The translations under genes and the position numbers were made by a program. The notes under the pieces were generated by a model. It searched no databases and was not told the origin of the DNA. It saw only the letters and a list, made by a program, of their open reading frames with translations. Positions 26,813 to 35,297 of a stretch of DNA of 64,000 bases are shown here, piece by piece (position 1 is the first letter of the stretch; every line of letters starts with the position of its first letter). The stretch is from assembly GCA_016934735.1 (NCBI GenBank), contig JAFGSG010000071.1:27369-91368 (forward strand). The letters run 5' to 3'. Source of the stretch: Spirochaetota bacterium. Lineage in GTDB: Bacteria; Spirochaetota; UBA4802; JAFGDQ01.

Positions 26813-27513
26813 AAAAAATTAAACCTGTATATCTCATTGCAGGAGGGAACTGGCGGAAGCCGGGAGCTCTTATGCCTATTCTGAAAGAAGTAATGAAGGC
26901 AGCAGGCAAGGAACACCCTCAAATCGGCTACATAGGCACTGCTAACGGGGATGATCCATGGTTTTTTGATTCAATAAACGAAAATTTAATGAGCGCAGGT
27001 GCAGACAGTATCCGGCAGATTTTCCTCGCAGATAATAATGCGGATATGAAAGCGGCAAAGTCCGCTTTAAGCAGTGTGGACGCAATATTTATGTCCGGCG
27101 GCGACGTTGAAGAAGGAATGCGATGGCTCAATCTGCATAAGCTTACCCCGTTCCTAATGGAGTTATATGCAAATGGCGTTTTATTTTTCGGTCTTTCCGC
27201 AGGCAGCATAATGTTGGGTAAGCAATGGGTGCGCTGGAAGGATCCGGATGATGATTCGTCAGCATCGCTGTTTGGCTGCATGGGTATAGCTCCGGTTGTG
27301 TGCGATACTCACGCTGAAAAAGACAAATGGGAAGAACTTATAACTGCAGTTAAACTGCTCGGCGACAAAAGCAAAGGATACGGCATACCTGCGGGCGGAG
27401 TGATCGTTGCAGGCGCGGATGGAGGACTTTCCGCTCTGGTGAAACCGGCAGCATTATTTGTAAACAACAGCGGCCGCGTTGTCAGAACAGACGATATACC
27501 TGTTTTAAAATAA
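26809..27513 (+). CDS. Peptidase S51 (dipeptidase E/cyanophycinase-like) family protein
   Basis: The 234-residue protein has the class I glutamine-amidotransferase-like fold of S51 peptidases. The nucleophile elbow is FGLSAGS (around residue 127), with serine as nucleophile; MSGGDVEEG upstream and the CDTHAEKDKW segment with a histidine are in the expected places. S51 enzymes cleave aspartyl dipeptides or cyanophycin. Its ATG overlaps the TGA of the PaaK-like gene, so the two are co-translated and may act on the same acyl-amide metabolite. Confidence 0.85.
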   Translation: MKKIKPVYLIAGGNWRKPGALMPILKEVMKAAGKEHPQIGYIGTANGDDPWFFDSINENLMSAGADSIRQIFLADNNADMKAAKSALSSVDAIFMSGGDVEEGMRWLNLHKLTPFLMELYANGVLFFGLSAGSIMLGKQWVRWKDPDDDSSASLFGCMGIAPVVCDTHAEKDKWEELITAVKLLGDKSKGYGIPAGGVIVAGADGGLSALVKPAALFVNNSGRVVRTDDIPVLK

Positions 27514-27611
27514 TACATATTTTTGAGATAACTTGTAATAAAAGCCGGAAAAATTCGAAAGTTAACTCTTTTTCTACAGGTATTATGTGCTGAATCAGCA
27601 TTTATTCTAAA

Positions 27612-28241
27612 TTAAGATTTGATATTATTCCCGGAAGAGGATGCGTTTATAAGGTTGCCAGTAAATGTAATGATATGATCATTGATAAGCAGTTCAAATG
27701 CAGATGCAGGATCAATTTCGATAGAGAAGAGTTCCTTCAGGGGTACAGACCTTATATCGCATAATATTGTTCGGTTCACTCCAGCATGCGCCACAATCAC
27801 AACATCCCCAGTGCTGTTAAGCGCGATTTTTTTGAAAGCAGGCAGCGCCCTTTTCTGCACGTCCGTAAAGCTCTCACCTCCTGGACGCCTGTAATGCGTT
27901 ATGTCTCTGCCGCGCTTTTCGAATTCATCCGGGAATCTGCTTCGGACTTCAGTAAAAGCAAGATTATCCCAGTCCCCCATGTGTATTTCGCGAAGGCGCT
28001 TCTCAGCCTTTACGGATATTTGGAATTTTTCAGCAATTATCGATGCAGTCTGCGAAGCGCGCAAAAGATCGCTGCTGTAAACAGCAGATATATCATATTT
28101 TGATAGCTCGTTTGCCAGATGCTCCGCCTGGAGGATTCCCTCAGGCGAGAGCGGAGGATCAGTCTGGCCGAGAAATCTTCTCTCATTATCCTGAGAAACC
28201 GGCTTTGCGTGTCTTGCTAAAAAAATCTTTCGTGTCCGCAT
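27612..28241 (-). CDS. Histidine phosphatase family protein (phosphoglycerate mutase/CobC-like)
   Basis: The 209-residue protein begins with FLARHAKP (RHA catalytic motif, residues 8-13), followed by TDPPLSPEG, the SSDLLRASQTA block, EIHMGDWD, and the second catalytic histidine in VIVAHAGV. This is the branch of small phosphatases that includes alpha-ribazole phosphatase CobC. No cobalamin genes are near, so the substrate stays open. Confidence 0.9.
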   Translation of the reverse strand: MRTRKIFLARHAKPVSQDNERRFLGQTDPPLSPEGILQAEHLANELSKYDISAVYSSDLLRASQTASIIAEKFQISVKAEKRLREIHMGDWDNLAFTEVRSRFPDEFEKRGRDITHYRRPGGESFTDVQKRALPAFKKIALNSTGDVVIVAHAGVNRTILCDIRSVPLKELFSIEIDPASAFELLINDHIITFTGNLINASSSGNNIKS

Positions 28242-28577
28242 TCTGTCTTATTATTAGAGTTATCTCAAAATTAAGTTTTATATTCGATAACTTGAAATAC
28301 ATTATAAAATTTTTAAGGAGTCCTTTTAAGCCTGAAGTAAAATCCTTCAAAAACATGAAAAATTTACTTTGAAGGCATTCCGCGTAAAATTGTATAAAGC
28401 ATTCCATTTTAAAGTCAGTTATTTATGTAAAATCGAATTTTTGGAATGAGTTCCAATAAATTTGCCTGATTATAAATAAAATAATATTTGACTATATTGA
28501 TTTGTAAATAAAATAATTATATCAAATTAATTAATATTGGAAATGTATTTTGATCAGTCCATATTCGGAGGCAGGTC
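28242..28577. other. Intergenic region upstream of cydA
   Basis: This AT-rich region holds no gene that I can support. It contains the candidate cydA promoter listed separately and a small inverted repeat TTTTAAGGAGTCCTTTTAA near 28314 that is unlikely to be a terminator as it has no T-run. Confidence 0.4.
28488..28517 (+). promoter_or_regulatory. Candidate sigma-70 promoter of cydAB
   Basis: TTGACT (28488-28493) and AATAAT (28512-28517) are separated by 18 bp and lie 60 bp before the cydA start. Both boxes have one mismatch to consensus. In AT-rich DNA such matches are common, so this is tentative. Confidence 0.35.
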
Positions 28578-29894
28578 ATGGATGCTGTTTTTCTGTCAAG
28601 GATACAATTCGGATTATCAGTCGGATTTCATTTTATTTTCCCCTCATTAACCCTCGGATTGACTTTAATAATATCAGTCTTTGAAACATTGAATTATAAA
28701 TCGGGCAGCGACAGGTATAGGGCGGTTTCTTCTTTTCTTATCAGGATATTCGCTCTCATATTCACACTCGGGGTTGCCACAGGCATTGTGCTTGAGTTTT
28801 CGTTCGGTACAAACTGGGCGGAATATTCCCGGCTGGTAGGCGATATATTCGGCGCGCCGCTTGCGGCAGAAGCAATATTCGCTTTTTTTCTTGAGTCAGT
28901 GTTTCTCGGCATTCTGCTTTTCGGCAGGAAAAAAGTCTCAGCGAAAGCCTATCTCGTTTCAGCATATCTTGTAACGTTCGGTTCGCATTTATCCGCTTTC
29001 TGGATACTTGCAGCAAATTCATGGATGCAGACCCCGGCAGGTTTTACACTTATAGAGGGCAGGGCAGTGCTCCAGAGTTTTTTCGAAGCAGTTTTTAATC
29101 ATTCGACCCTGATCCGCCTGGTGCATGTTGTACTGTCTTCTTGGATTGCAGGATCAGCCTTTGTAGCAGGCATAAGCGCATTTTATTTGATTAAAAATAA
29201 ATTTAATGAACATGCAAAGCCTATGCTTAAAATTGCCATAATTATTTTCATTTTTTCTTCAATTGCAATTCTTGTCTCGGGTCACACTCATTCTATTCAA
29301 GTCGCCAGGACACAGCCCGCCAAGATGGCATCCTTCGAAGCGCTCTGGAAAACGGAAAAGGGCGCACCTATGTCGCTGATCGGCATTCCATGTGAAGAAG
29401 AGCAGAAGACCTATCTGGAGATCAGCGTTCCCAGGCTGCTGAGCCTTCTGATCGACTTTAACCCGGATTCCGAGGTTATAGGCCTGGAAGCTTTTCCGGA
29501 GGACGAATGGCCTCCGATTATTCCGACATATTTATCCTATCATGTAATGATAGGGCTTGGTATGCTGTTTATTGTAATGGCGTTCATTTATGCATTTCTT
29601 CTCTTTGATAATAAATTGTATGATAATAAAAAATGGCTGCGGGTGTTAGTCTTTGCAATTCCGCTACCGCATATTGCAATACAGCTCGGCTGGATAGCAG
29701 CCGAGGTAGGCAGGCAGCCATGGGCTGTTTACGGAGTGCTCAGGACGTCGGACGCTGCTTCGCGGGTTGTGCCCGCCGGCCAGATACTGTTCACGCTTAT
29801 TATGTTCGGCATTATATATACATTGCTCTTTTGCATGTTTATCTATATACTCATCAAACTGATAAACAAAGGATTTGAATCCGTGGATTACTAG
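28578..29894 (+). CDS. cydA: Cytochrome bd-type quinol oxidase subunit I
   Basis: The 438-residue membrane protein reduces oxygen with quinol at the inner membrane. It has the N-terminal RIQFGLSVGFHFIFP with the heme-ligand histidine, the VLSSWIAGSAF helix with another heme-ligand region, and the family signature GRQPWAVYGVLRT near the C-terminus. At 438 residues it lacks the C-terminal insertion of the E. coli Q loop (522 residues), so it belongs to the short-Q-loop class. RBS GGAGG precedes the ATG. With cydB it would scavenge oxygen and protect the oxygen-sensitive hydrogenases and Hdr proteins. Confidence 0.95.
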   Translation: MDAVFLSRIQFGLSVGFHFIFPSLTLGLTLIISVFETLNYKSGSDRYRAVSSFLIRIFALIFTLGVATGIVLEFSFGTNWAEYSRLVGDIFGAPLAAEAIFAFFLESVFLGILLFGRKKVSAKAYLVSAYLVTFGSHLSAFWILAANSWMQTPAGFTLIEGRAVLQSFFEAVFNHSTLIRLVHVVLSSWIAGSAFVAGISAFYLIKNKFNEHAKPMLKIAIIIFIFSSIAILVSGHTHSIQVARTQPAKMASFEALWKTEKGAPMSLIGIPCEEEQKTYLEISVPRLLSLLIDFNPDSEVIGLEAFPEDEWPPIIPTYLSYHVMIGLGMLFIVMAFIYAFLLFDNKLYDNKKWLRVLVFAIPLPHIAIQLGWIAAEVGRQPWAVYGVLRTSDAASRVVPAGQILFTLIMFGIIYTLLFCMFIYILIKLINKGFESVDY

Positions 29895-30035
29895 GCTTTA
29901 TTTTAGAAATGTTATTTAATGTCAATACCTGATTATAAATTGGAATACCTTATAATTAAATTTAATTTCTCAAATTACCTTCTTCCTGAAGGCAAGGCAG
30001 TTATCAGCAGCATTAGAAATTAAAGAGGGGGGATT

Positions 30036-31040
30036 ATGGAATTTATCGATATTTTACGGAATATATGGTTTATCCTGATCGGCGTATTATTTATCGGATA
30101 TACAATACTTGACGGATTTGATCTGGGGGTGGGCATGCTTATGCCTTTTATCGCAAAGGATGACGCAGATAAAAAAAAGCTGATCAATTCAATATGGCCG
30201 GTATGGGACGGCAATGAAGTATGGCTGATCGCGGGCGCAGGCGCGTTATTCGCGGCCTTTCCTGCGGCCTATGCTGCGGTATTCAGCGGATTCTATTTGC
30301 TTTTTATGCTCACATTATTCGCGCTTATTTTCAGGGCTGTTTCAATGGAATTCTGGCATTATGATATTAAAAGAAAAAAATTATGGGCAGCCGCTTTTTC
30401 AATAGGTAGTTTTTTCCCGCCTTTGTTCTTCGGGCTGATAATCGGCAATGTTATGCTCGGGCTGCCGTTAAACGATAAGTTCCAGTTTACATCTGATCTT
30501 TCAGTAATATTCAGGCCTTTCCCTGTGCTTGCTGCTGTTCTTGTAATTGTATTTATGATAATACACGGCGCCTCCTATGTTGCGCTCAAAACAGAAGGGG
30601 CCCTTCATGATAAAGCGGAAAGTGCAGCATTGAAATTATGGCCTTTCGCTGTCTTTTTATTTATTATTGCTGTGATTTCTATCTTTTTCTTTTTCCCGGA
30701 AAGATCAGTTAATCCCTTAATGTGGATATTTTCATTATTAATATTCATCGTATTATTTACATTCAGATTATCAATGAAAAGAATGAAGATCTGGAAGTCC
30801 GGGTTTACTTTTATTTTGTCTTCTGTCGTCCTTGCGTGCCTGTGGATTTGTGCAGGAGTACTGCTCTATCCTAATCTCTTAAACAGCACCGGAGGCGGGA
30901 ACAGCCTGAGCATTTACAATGCATCTTCAAGCGAGCTGACTTTGCTGATCATGTTCGTATTTGCTCTTATCGGAATGCCGGTTGTAATCGCGTATACGAT
31001 TTTTGTTTACCGCATCTTTAAGGGCAAAGTAAAGGAATAA
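30036..31040 (+). CDS. cydB: Cytochrome bd-type quinol oxidase subunit II
   Basis: The 334-residue protein has about eight or nine helices and the CydB signature GYTILDGFDLGVGML (near residue 22), followed by WDGNEVWLI. It is the partner of cydA, lying 141 bp downstream in the same direction, with GAGGGGGG ahead of its ATG. No cydX-like small ORF or cydCD exporter is visible nearby. A decayed flavodoxin-type gene follows after 2 bp. Confidence 0.95.
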   Translation: MEFIDILRNIWFILIGVLFIGYTILDGFDLGVGMLMPFIAKDDADKKKLINSIWPVWDGNEVWLIAGAGALFAAFPAAYAAVFSGFYLLFMLTLFALIFRAVSMEFWHYDIKRKKLWAAAFSIGSFFPPLFFGLIIGNVMLGLPLNDKFQFTSDLSVIFRPFPVLAAVLVIVFMIIHGASYVALKTEGALHDKAESAALKLWPFAVFLFIIAVISIFFFFPERSVNPLMWIFSLLIFIVLFTFRLSMKRMKIWKSGFTFILSSVVLACLWICAGVLLYPNLLNSTGGGNSLSIYNASSSELTLLIMFVFALIGMPVVIAYTIFVYRIFKGKVKE

Positions 31041-31042
31041 TT

Positions 31043-31484
31043 GTGTATAATGACTTAACAATTTATTATTTCAGCGGTACAGGCAATGCTTTAACTGCAA
31101 GCCGCTGGATCGCCGGTTATGCACGTAAAAAAAAGCTTAAAACGAATCTGGTTTCGATCGACAGATTTATAAAAATAACTGTTCCGCCCGCACAAGGCCA
31201 TCCAGGTTTCGCATGGCCTCGCCGTATTTATTGCTGTCATCAGTTCAATTCTTCCGGTTGCACTCGCATTGGAGCTGTTTAATTCTTTTATTCCTTCGCC
31301 TCTTATTAAGACAGCCGACTTTTTTATCAGATGGGGCATATCATTATCAATATTTTTTATCGTTTCGGGATTGGTATTCTGGCTGATTAGAATAAAGTGG
31401 CTGAATAATATTTTTTCATATACATCTCTTACTAAATACTGGAGACGTTACCTTGCCTCAGGTCTTAAACCTAAAGATTTTTAA
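31043..31484 (+). pseudogene. Decayed flavodoxin-type/membrane redox gene with internal deletion
   Basis: Residues from 31043 read as the start of a flavodoxin: YYFSGTGNALTAS is an FMN phosphate-binding loop, followed by KLKTNLVSIDRF. After about 31175 this frame loses sense. A second frame, open from 31179 to the TAA at 31484, reads as a membrane tail with two hydrophobic helices and ends TSLTKYWRRYLASG. I infer that a longer gene (flavodoxin, probably ferredoxin, then membrane domain) lost its middle and was joined out of frame. A dedicated pair of small genes is less likely, since the second frame has no good start. It follows cydB by 2 bp. Confidence 0.7.
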
Positions 31485-31572
31485 ATGTGTATTCCCTCTT
31501 ATGGTGTGGAGTGCCATTATCAAACAAACTGGTTCAGGTTCACTCAGTATATCGGATAACAAATCATAAGCA

Positions 31573-31941
31573 TTAGCAAGCGATTGACTTTAATGATAAA
31601 ATAACTGTCCCGATACCGGAAATAATATTCAGATAAATTATAATATTTGATAGTGCTGAATTAAAATGATCGCTGCGCTTCACGAATACCTTATGAACTA
31701 AAAATGGGATTACTCCTGCGATTCCCATAATTATTCCAAGCCATAAACCCTGTGAAGATTGTTTTTCGATTTCTAATAAACCGTATAATATAAGCAATAT
31801 TATAGGTATATGCAGAATCAGAAAAATAGTTATCCTGCCCGGAATTCTGAGAATTTCCCACTCTCTTTCATATGCAGATTCGATCTCATGCAGCAGCAGT
31901 AATGTTGCATTGATGGCAAAAAGAATTGTCAGCATCTTCAT
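31573..31941 (-). CDS. DUF6713-like four-helix membrane protein
   Basis: The 122-residue product starts MKMLTILFAINATLLLLHEIESAYEREW-like and has four hydrophobic helices; the HEIESAYEREWE segment with charged residues after helix 1 is characteristic of this small family of unknown function. I set the start at 31941, since AAGGAG lies just before this ATG; an upstream ATG at 32034 would run into the next gene. It is downstream of the YwaF-like gene and probably in one transcript. Confidence 0.8.
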   Translation of the reverse strand: MKMLTILFAINATLLLLHEIESAYEREWEILRIPGRITIFLILHIPIILLILYGLLEIEKQSSQGLWLGIIMGIAGVIPFLVHKVFVKRSDHFNSALSNIIIYLNIISGIGTVILSLKSIAC

Positions 31942-31996
31942 TGCTTTACTCCTTAAACATAAAATATATAACACATTCGGGTGAAAATAAGTTCCC

Positions 31997-32710
31997 TTAG
32001 TGCCTGAGTCCTTTAAAATATTTGCGGTAATCATTTATATCAAAAGGCAAATACAACAGGAAGAAAATGATTATAGCTGCTATTTCCATTGCAAAGATAT
32101 TATACGGCCAGGAGCCCATGCAATCCAGTAATGTGGATCCGCCTGGTTTATGGCAGATATACAGATAATTTGATTTTAAAACATGATTTATCGGTGCGAC
32201 AATTATTGCGTAAATATTTGTTATTATAAGTGCTTTCCATACAGATTTTAAAGACGGCCTGAAGTCCTCAATGAAAATAAAATACATAACTGACAGAACT
32301 AGTGCATTGTGCGTTAAAAAGAATTTAAGAAACATGAAATGCGGGAAAGTGAATTCGAGATTCGGGGTGATTAAAGCGATCATCGCTCCGCCAAGGCTCC
32401 AGAAGTAAGCCAGTTCAATAAAAGATCTGTTTTTCATGATCAGTATAACAGCGCATATATACGCCGAAATACCGCAGAGATGAAGCGGCAATGATGTATT
32501 AAGAGACCATTTCCCGTGTAGGATTTTCCATAGATTCCCCGCAATTTCAAGAAGAATGATCAATATGCCAAGATTGATTCTGAAAATTCTGTTTATACGT
32601 TCATTGACTGCTCTTTTAAGAAAGAGAATTGTAATAATATTAATTATAAAGAGTATTATGAGAGCAGCAATATGTTCGCAGGAAAATAAATTAAATATTG
32701 AAGAGTTCAT
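31997..32710 (-). CDS. YwaF/TIGR02206 family integral membrane protein
   Basis: The 237-residue protein has about seven hydrophobic helices and the family pattern: LPLHLCGISAY in the third helix, the FWSLGGAMIALITPNLEF motif, the FFLTHNALVL segment and YLYICHKPGG near the end. The family is widespread, inner-membrane and without known function. It lies 55 bp upstream of the DUF6713-like gene. Confidence 0.87.
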   Translation of the reverse strand: MNSSIFNLFSCEHIAALIILFIINIITILFLKRAVNERINRIFRINLGILIILLEIAGNLWKILHGKWSLNTSLPLHLCGISAYICAVILIMKNRSFIELAYFWSLGGAMIALITPNLEFTFPHFMFLKFFLTHNALVLSVMYFIFIEDFRPSLKSVWKALIITNIYAIIVAPINHVLKSNYLYICHKPGGSTLLDCMGSWPYNIFAMEIAAIIIFFLLYLPFDINDYRKYFKGLRH

Positions 32711-32755
32711 AAATTATTTTCATGGTTCAAGATTCATTAAAAGCAGTTCCCGCTT

Positions 32756-33556
32756 TTATTTGAATCTCTTAAGGCTGTTTTTTTTAAAATGCCATTCCGG
32801 AGTGCGAAGTTCATTGTCTTCAATAATGTACCAAGGCGAAATATTTTCATAGTTTTTTAAAATATGAATTTCCTGGGATGGCATATAGCTTTGCGCAAGC
32901 AGCATAATTTTCCGTCCGGATAATATGTTTTCTGCCAGGTCTATCACGAGAACAGCATGTCCCGGAGTACCTCCCTGAATAAAGACGTCTCCTATTTCAA
33001 TATCTTTGATTTTTACCGGTACCATTTCCTTTGACAAAGAAAGAGTTCCCGCATATATATAAATGAATTCGAGATATTTATCAAAGGTATTTCTTGAATG
33101 ATCTGGATTTGAAGTTAAAACCCATTCTGCTTTATTACCTTTTATGCCCATCCTGTACCCTTTCGCGTATTTTAAAAAAGGAATCCGCATCCCGTTTGTT
33201 ATTGTAAAAGAAATATTATTATATTGTTTTTTTTGATAAAAGTACTCGGCTCTTAGTTTAATCACAGCATCCGCACACTGGATCAAATCTTTATTAAGAA
33301 TAGGGACATCAAGTACTGAGATGTGGACATTATTGGGCTTAATTCTTCCATTAAATAATTTTACTGGGGATCCAAATTTTTTAAGAGGTAAGTTCCGCAA
33401 AAATGACTGGTAAGAGTCTTCAGTATAGACTAAACGTTCGAATCCACTGGGAGGAATAAACCGTCCGGAAATAGTAGCTTTATCATTATTAATAGTCTGC
33501 GGATAAAGAAAAGAATTATATAAAAATATTATAATTAATGTGAATAATTTGTTCAG
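32756..33556 (-). CDS. DUF4846 family exported protein, probable CTG start
   Basis: The frame is open from 33556 and encodes about 266 residues. The first ATG/TTG candidate inside (33400) would delete the conserved segment RFIPPSGFERL that begins DUF4846 proteins, so the true start must lie upstream. The only candidate near a natural position is CTG at 33556, overlapping the TGA of the upstream gene; it gives a signal peptide (NKLFTLIIIFLYNSF) directly before the family domain. The domain has LRNLPLK, VIKLRAEYFY, and GTPGHAVLVIDLAE, all characteristic. No function is known. The weak start implies translational coupling to the small gene upstream. Confidence 0.8.
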   Translation of the reverse strand: MNKLFTLIIIFLYNSFLYPQTINNDKATISGRFIPPSGFERLVYTEDSYQSFLRNLPLKKFGSPVKLFNGRIKPNNVHISVLDVPILNKDLIQCADAVIKLRAEYFYQKKQYNNISFTITNGMRIPFLKYAKGYRMGIKGNKAEWVLTSNPDHSRNTFDKYLEFIYIYAGTLSLSKEMVPVKIKDIEIGDVFIQGGTPGHAVLVIDLAENILSGRKIMLLAQSYMPSQEIHILKNYENISPWYIIEDNELRTPEWHFKKNSLKRFK

Positions 33557-33753
33557 CCTTTTCGTTTAATTGCTCCGCTTCTCATCATTTCATGTAATTC
33601 TGCGAGCAGCCTTTTTTCCTGCTGGTCGAGTATTCCGTCTTCGTCAGCAATTGCCATGATTTCGTCAAACTCGGCAGACGTTACTACATGGTCTGCTATC
33701 GCTTTTTTAATCAGTTCTGCGATTCTGTTCGCGGATTCGCTCGGTTTATGCAT
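33553..33753 (-). CDS. Small acidic protein with EF-hand/TerB-like helix pair (66 aa)
   Basis: The 66-residue protein is mostly helical. The segment ADEDGILDQQEKRLL resembles an EF-hand loop, or the DG.(I/L)...E.. pattern found in TerB-like domains. It starts with ATG and ends in TGA overlapping the DUF4846 gene. The function is unknown; a regulatory or metal-binding role is only a guess. Confidence 0.7.
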   Translation of the reverse strand: MHKPSESANRIAELIKKAIADHVVTSAEFDEIMAIADEDGILDQQEKRLLAELHEMMRSGAIKRKG

Positions 33754-34036
33754 ATTGGTATCCTGTTTTAGTATTTTTATAATAAATGCCGATCCAGCCA
33801 GATAAAGTTAAAAAATAATATTTATGATATTTTCAAACATGGTCTAAATTAATCAATAAATATTTTTATTAAATGTTAATGTATTTAAATGCGTTTTACA
33901 CATTCTTTAAATATACTTCAGCATAAGTTCAAATCTAAACAGCCGGGAAATGCCGAATGCGAATAATGATATAATGTCGCGCAGGAATATCGGATTGATT
34001 CAATGAATTGGATGCGGGAAAACTGAAGCGTCGAAA

Positions 34037-34996
34037 TTATAATTTTTGTCGTAAGCGCAGCAGTGATCTTCTCCTTTTCTTTTTATTTCCAATTTTACTC
34101 AATAATAAAAAAATAAGCCAGCCGAGTATGAACATTGATAAAATAAAAATACCATATGATATCTGCCACGGTATCCTTCTTGTCATTAAAGTGAATTCAG
34201 ACATACCGCCGATGCTCGCTATCAAATTTAAAGGCAGAAATATTATATTAATAATTGTAAGTTTTTTAATTAATAGGTTCATATTGTTATTTACAATAGA
34301 GCCTCTTGCGTCCATTAATCCCGCGAATATTTGAGAATAAATTTCTGTCTGTTTGCCTGCCTGCTCGTGTTCAATTATAATGTCATTTAAAAAATTTAAA
34401 TTTGTTGATAGTTTATTAATTTTTAAATATCCGTAAAATTTATTTAAAACAGTTTTATTACCGTTTAGGGCGTCGAGATAAAATACCAGAATTTCGCTTA
34501 AATTGAACATTTGCAGTAAATGTTCATTTTCCATCGATTTATTTATTTTATATTGAGTATCGCGATACATTACTTTTATTATTTTTAAATGCTCAATAAA
34601 ATGCTTTATTGAATTATTTAAAAATAATATAATAAGATCAAATAAGGATTTGATCTGGATAGAAATTTTTTCATTGAAATAATTGATGTTTTCCTGGGAT
34701 ATGATTATTAATTTGTTGTTAGTAATAAAAAATCCGACTGATGATATATTAAATGTTGAATCATCTCCCAGTTTAAATGAATTTGGTATTTTCCAGATTA
34801 GAGTTATTTTATCATTTTCGGTTTCCAGTCTGGCGACTTCATCAGGGTCCAATGCGGAGGTTAAATTATGAGTGTCTACGGAATAAACATTTATTATTTC
34901 GTTTTTGGTATCCTCGTTAATATTATAGTAATATAAAATATTACCTTCTTCCGATTTTATAATTGTGTTATTGATAATTTGATATTTTTCCAGCAT
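34037..34996 (-). CDS. CorA-like divalent cation transporter with GMS signature
   Basis: The 319-residue protein has the CorA architecture: a long N-terminal soluble domain, a charged helix, two C-terminal helices (about 245-263 and 279-300) and a very basic tail. The hallmark GMN motif at the pore mouth after helix 1 reads GGMSEFT here (GMS at 264-266). The N-terminus, with the sequence LTSALDPDEVARLE, matches CorA family proteins. Some CorA relatives with altered signatures act on other ions or as exporters, so Mg2+ uptake is not certain. Confidence 0.8.
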   Translation of the reverse strand: MLEKYQIINNTIIKSEEGNILYYYNINEDTKNEIINVYSVDTHNLTSALDPDEVARLETENDKITLIWKIPNSFKLGDDSTFNISSVGFFITNNKLIIISQENINYFNEKISIQIKSLFDLIILFLNNSIKHFIEHLKIIKVMYRDTQYKINKSMENEHLLQMFNLSEILVFYLDALNGNKTVLNKFYGYLKINKLSTNLNFLNDIIIEHEQAGKQTEIYSQIFAGLMDARGSIVNNNMNLLIKKLTIINIIFLPLNLIASIGGMSEFTLMTRRIPWQISYGIFILSMFILGWLIFLLLSKIGNKKKRRRSLLRLRQKL

Positions 34997-35297
34997 TCTG
35001 ATTCACCTTGATCTGTCCTTTACTTATTCAATCGTAATAATATATTTATTGCAAGAACATTATAAACAAGTATTATATAAAACAGTTAAAGGCTATTTCG
35101 CTTCAACCTGATTTTTTTGCCTTTAGGCTGTCAGCTTCTGCTTTATTTCAAAATATGTGAAAACCTGATTGACTTTTTAAAAATATCTTCCGTTATTTCT
35201 AATAATCAGCTAATACTGACATGATATAGACGAAAGTAACAAATAATTGCTGATAATGGGGATTATAATATAAATTATTTGCCCAGAGAATAATAGC
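34997..35297. other. Divergent intergenic region
   Basis: The region separates the CorA-like gene and the TRAP binding protein gene, which diverge. It is AT-rich; I see no terminator, repeat or known RNA element. Confidence 0.4.

Noticed and set aside
28043-28372. 109-codon frame antisense to the histidine phosphatase
   Set aside because: It is antisense to a gene with clear catalytic motifs and has no protein-like features.
28497-28525. FNR-like half sites TTGAT and ATCAA upstream of cydA
   Set aside because: The half sites are 19 bases apart; a real FNR box has four, so this is probably chance in AT-rich DNA.
31269-31484. Independent 71-residue membrane protein
   Set aside because: The open frame extends upstream of this TTG without a ribosome binding site and reads as the tail of the decayed flavodoxin-type gene.
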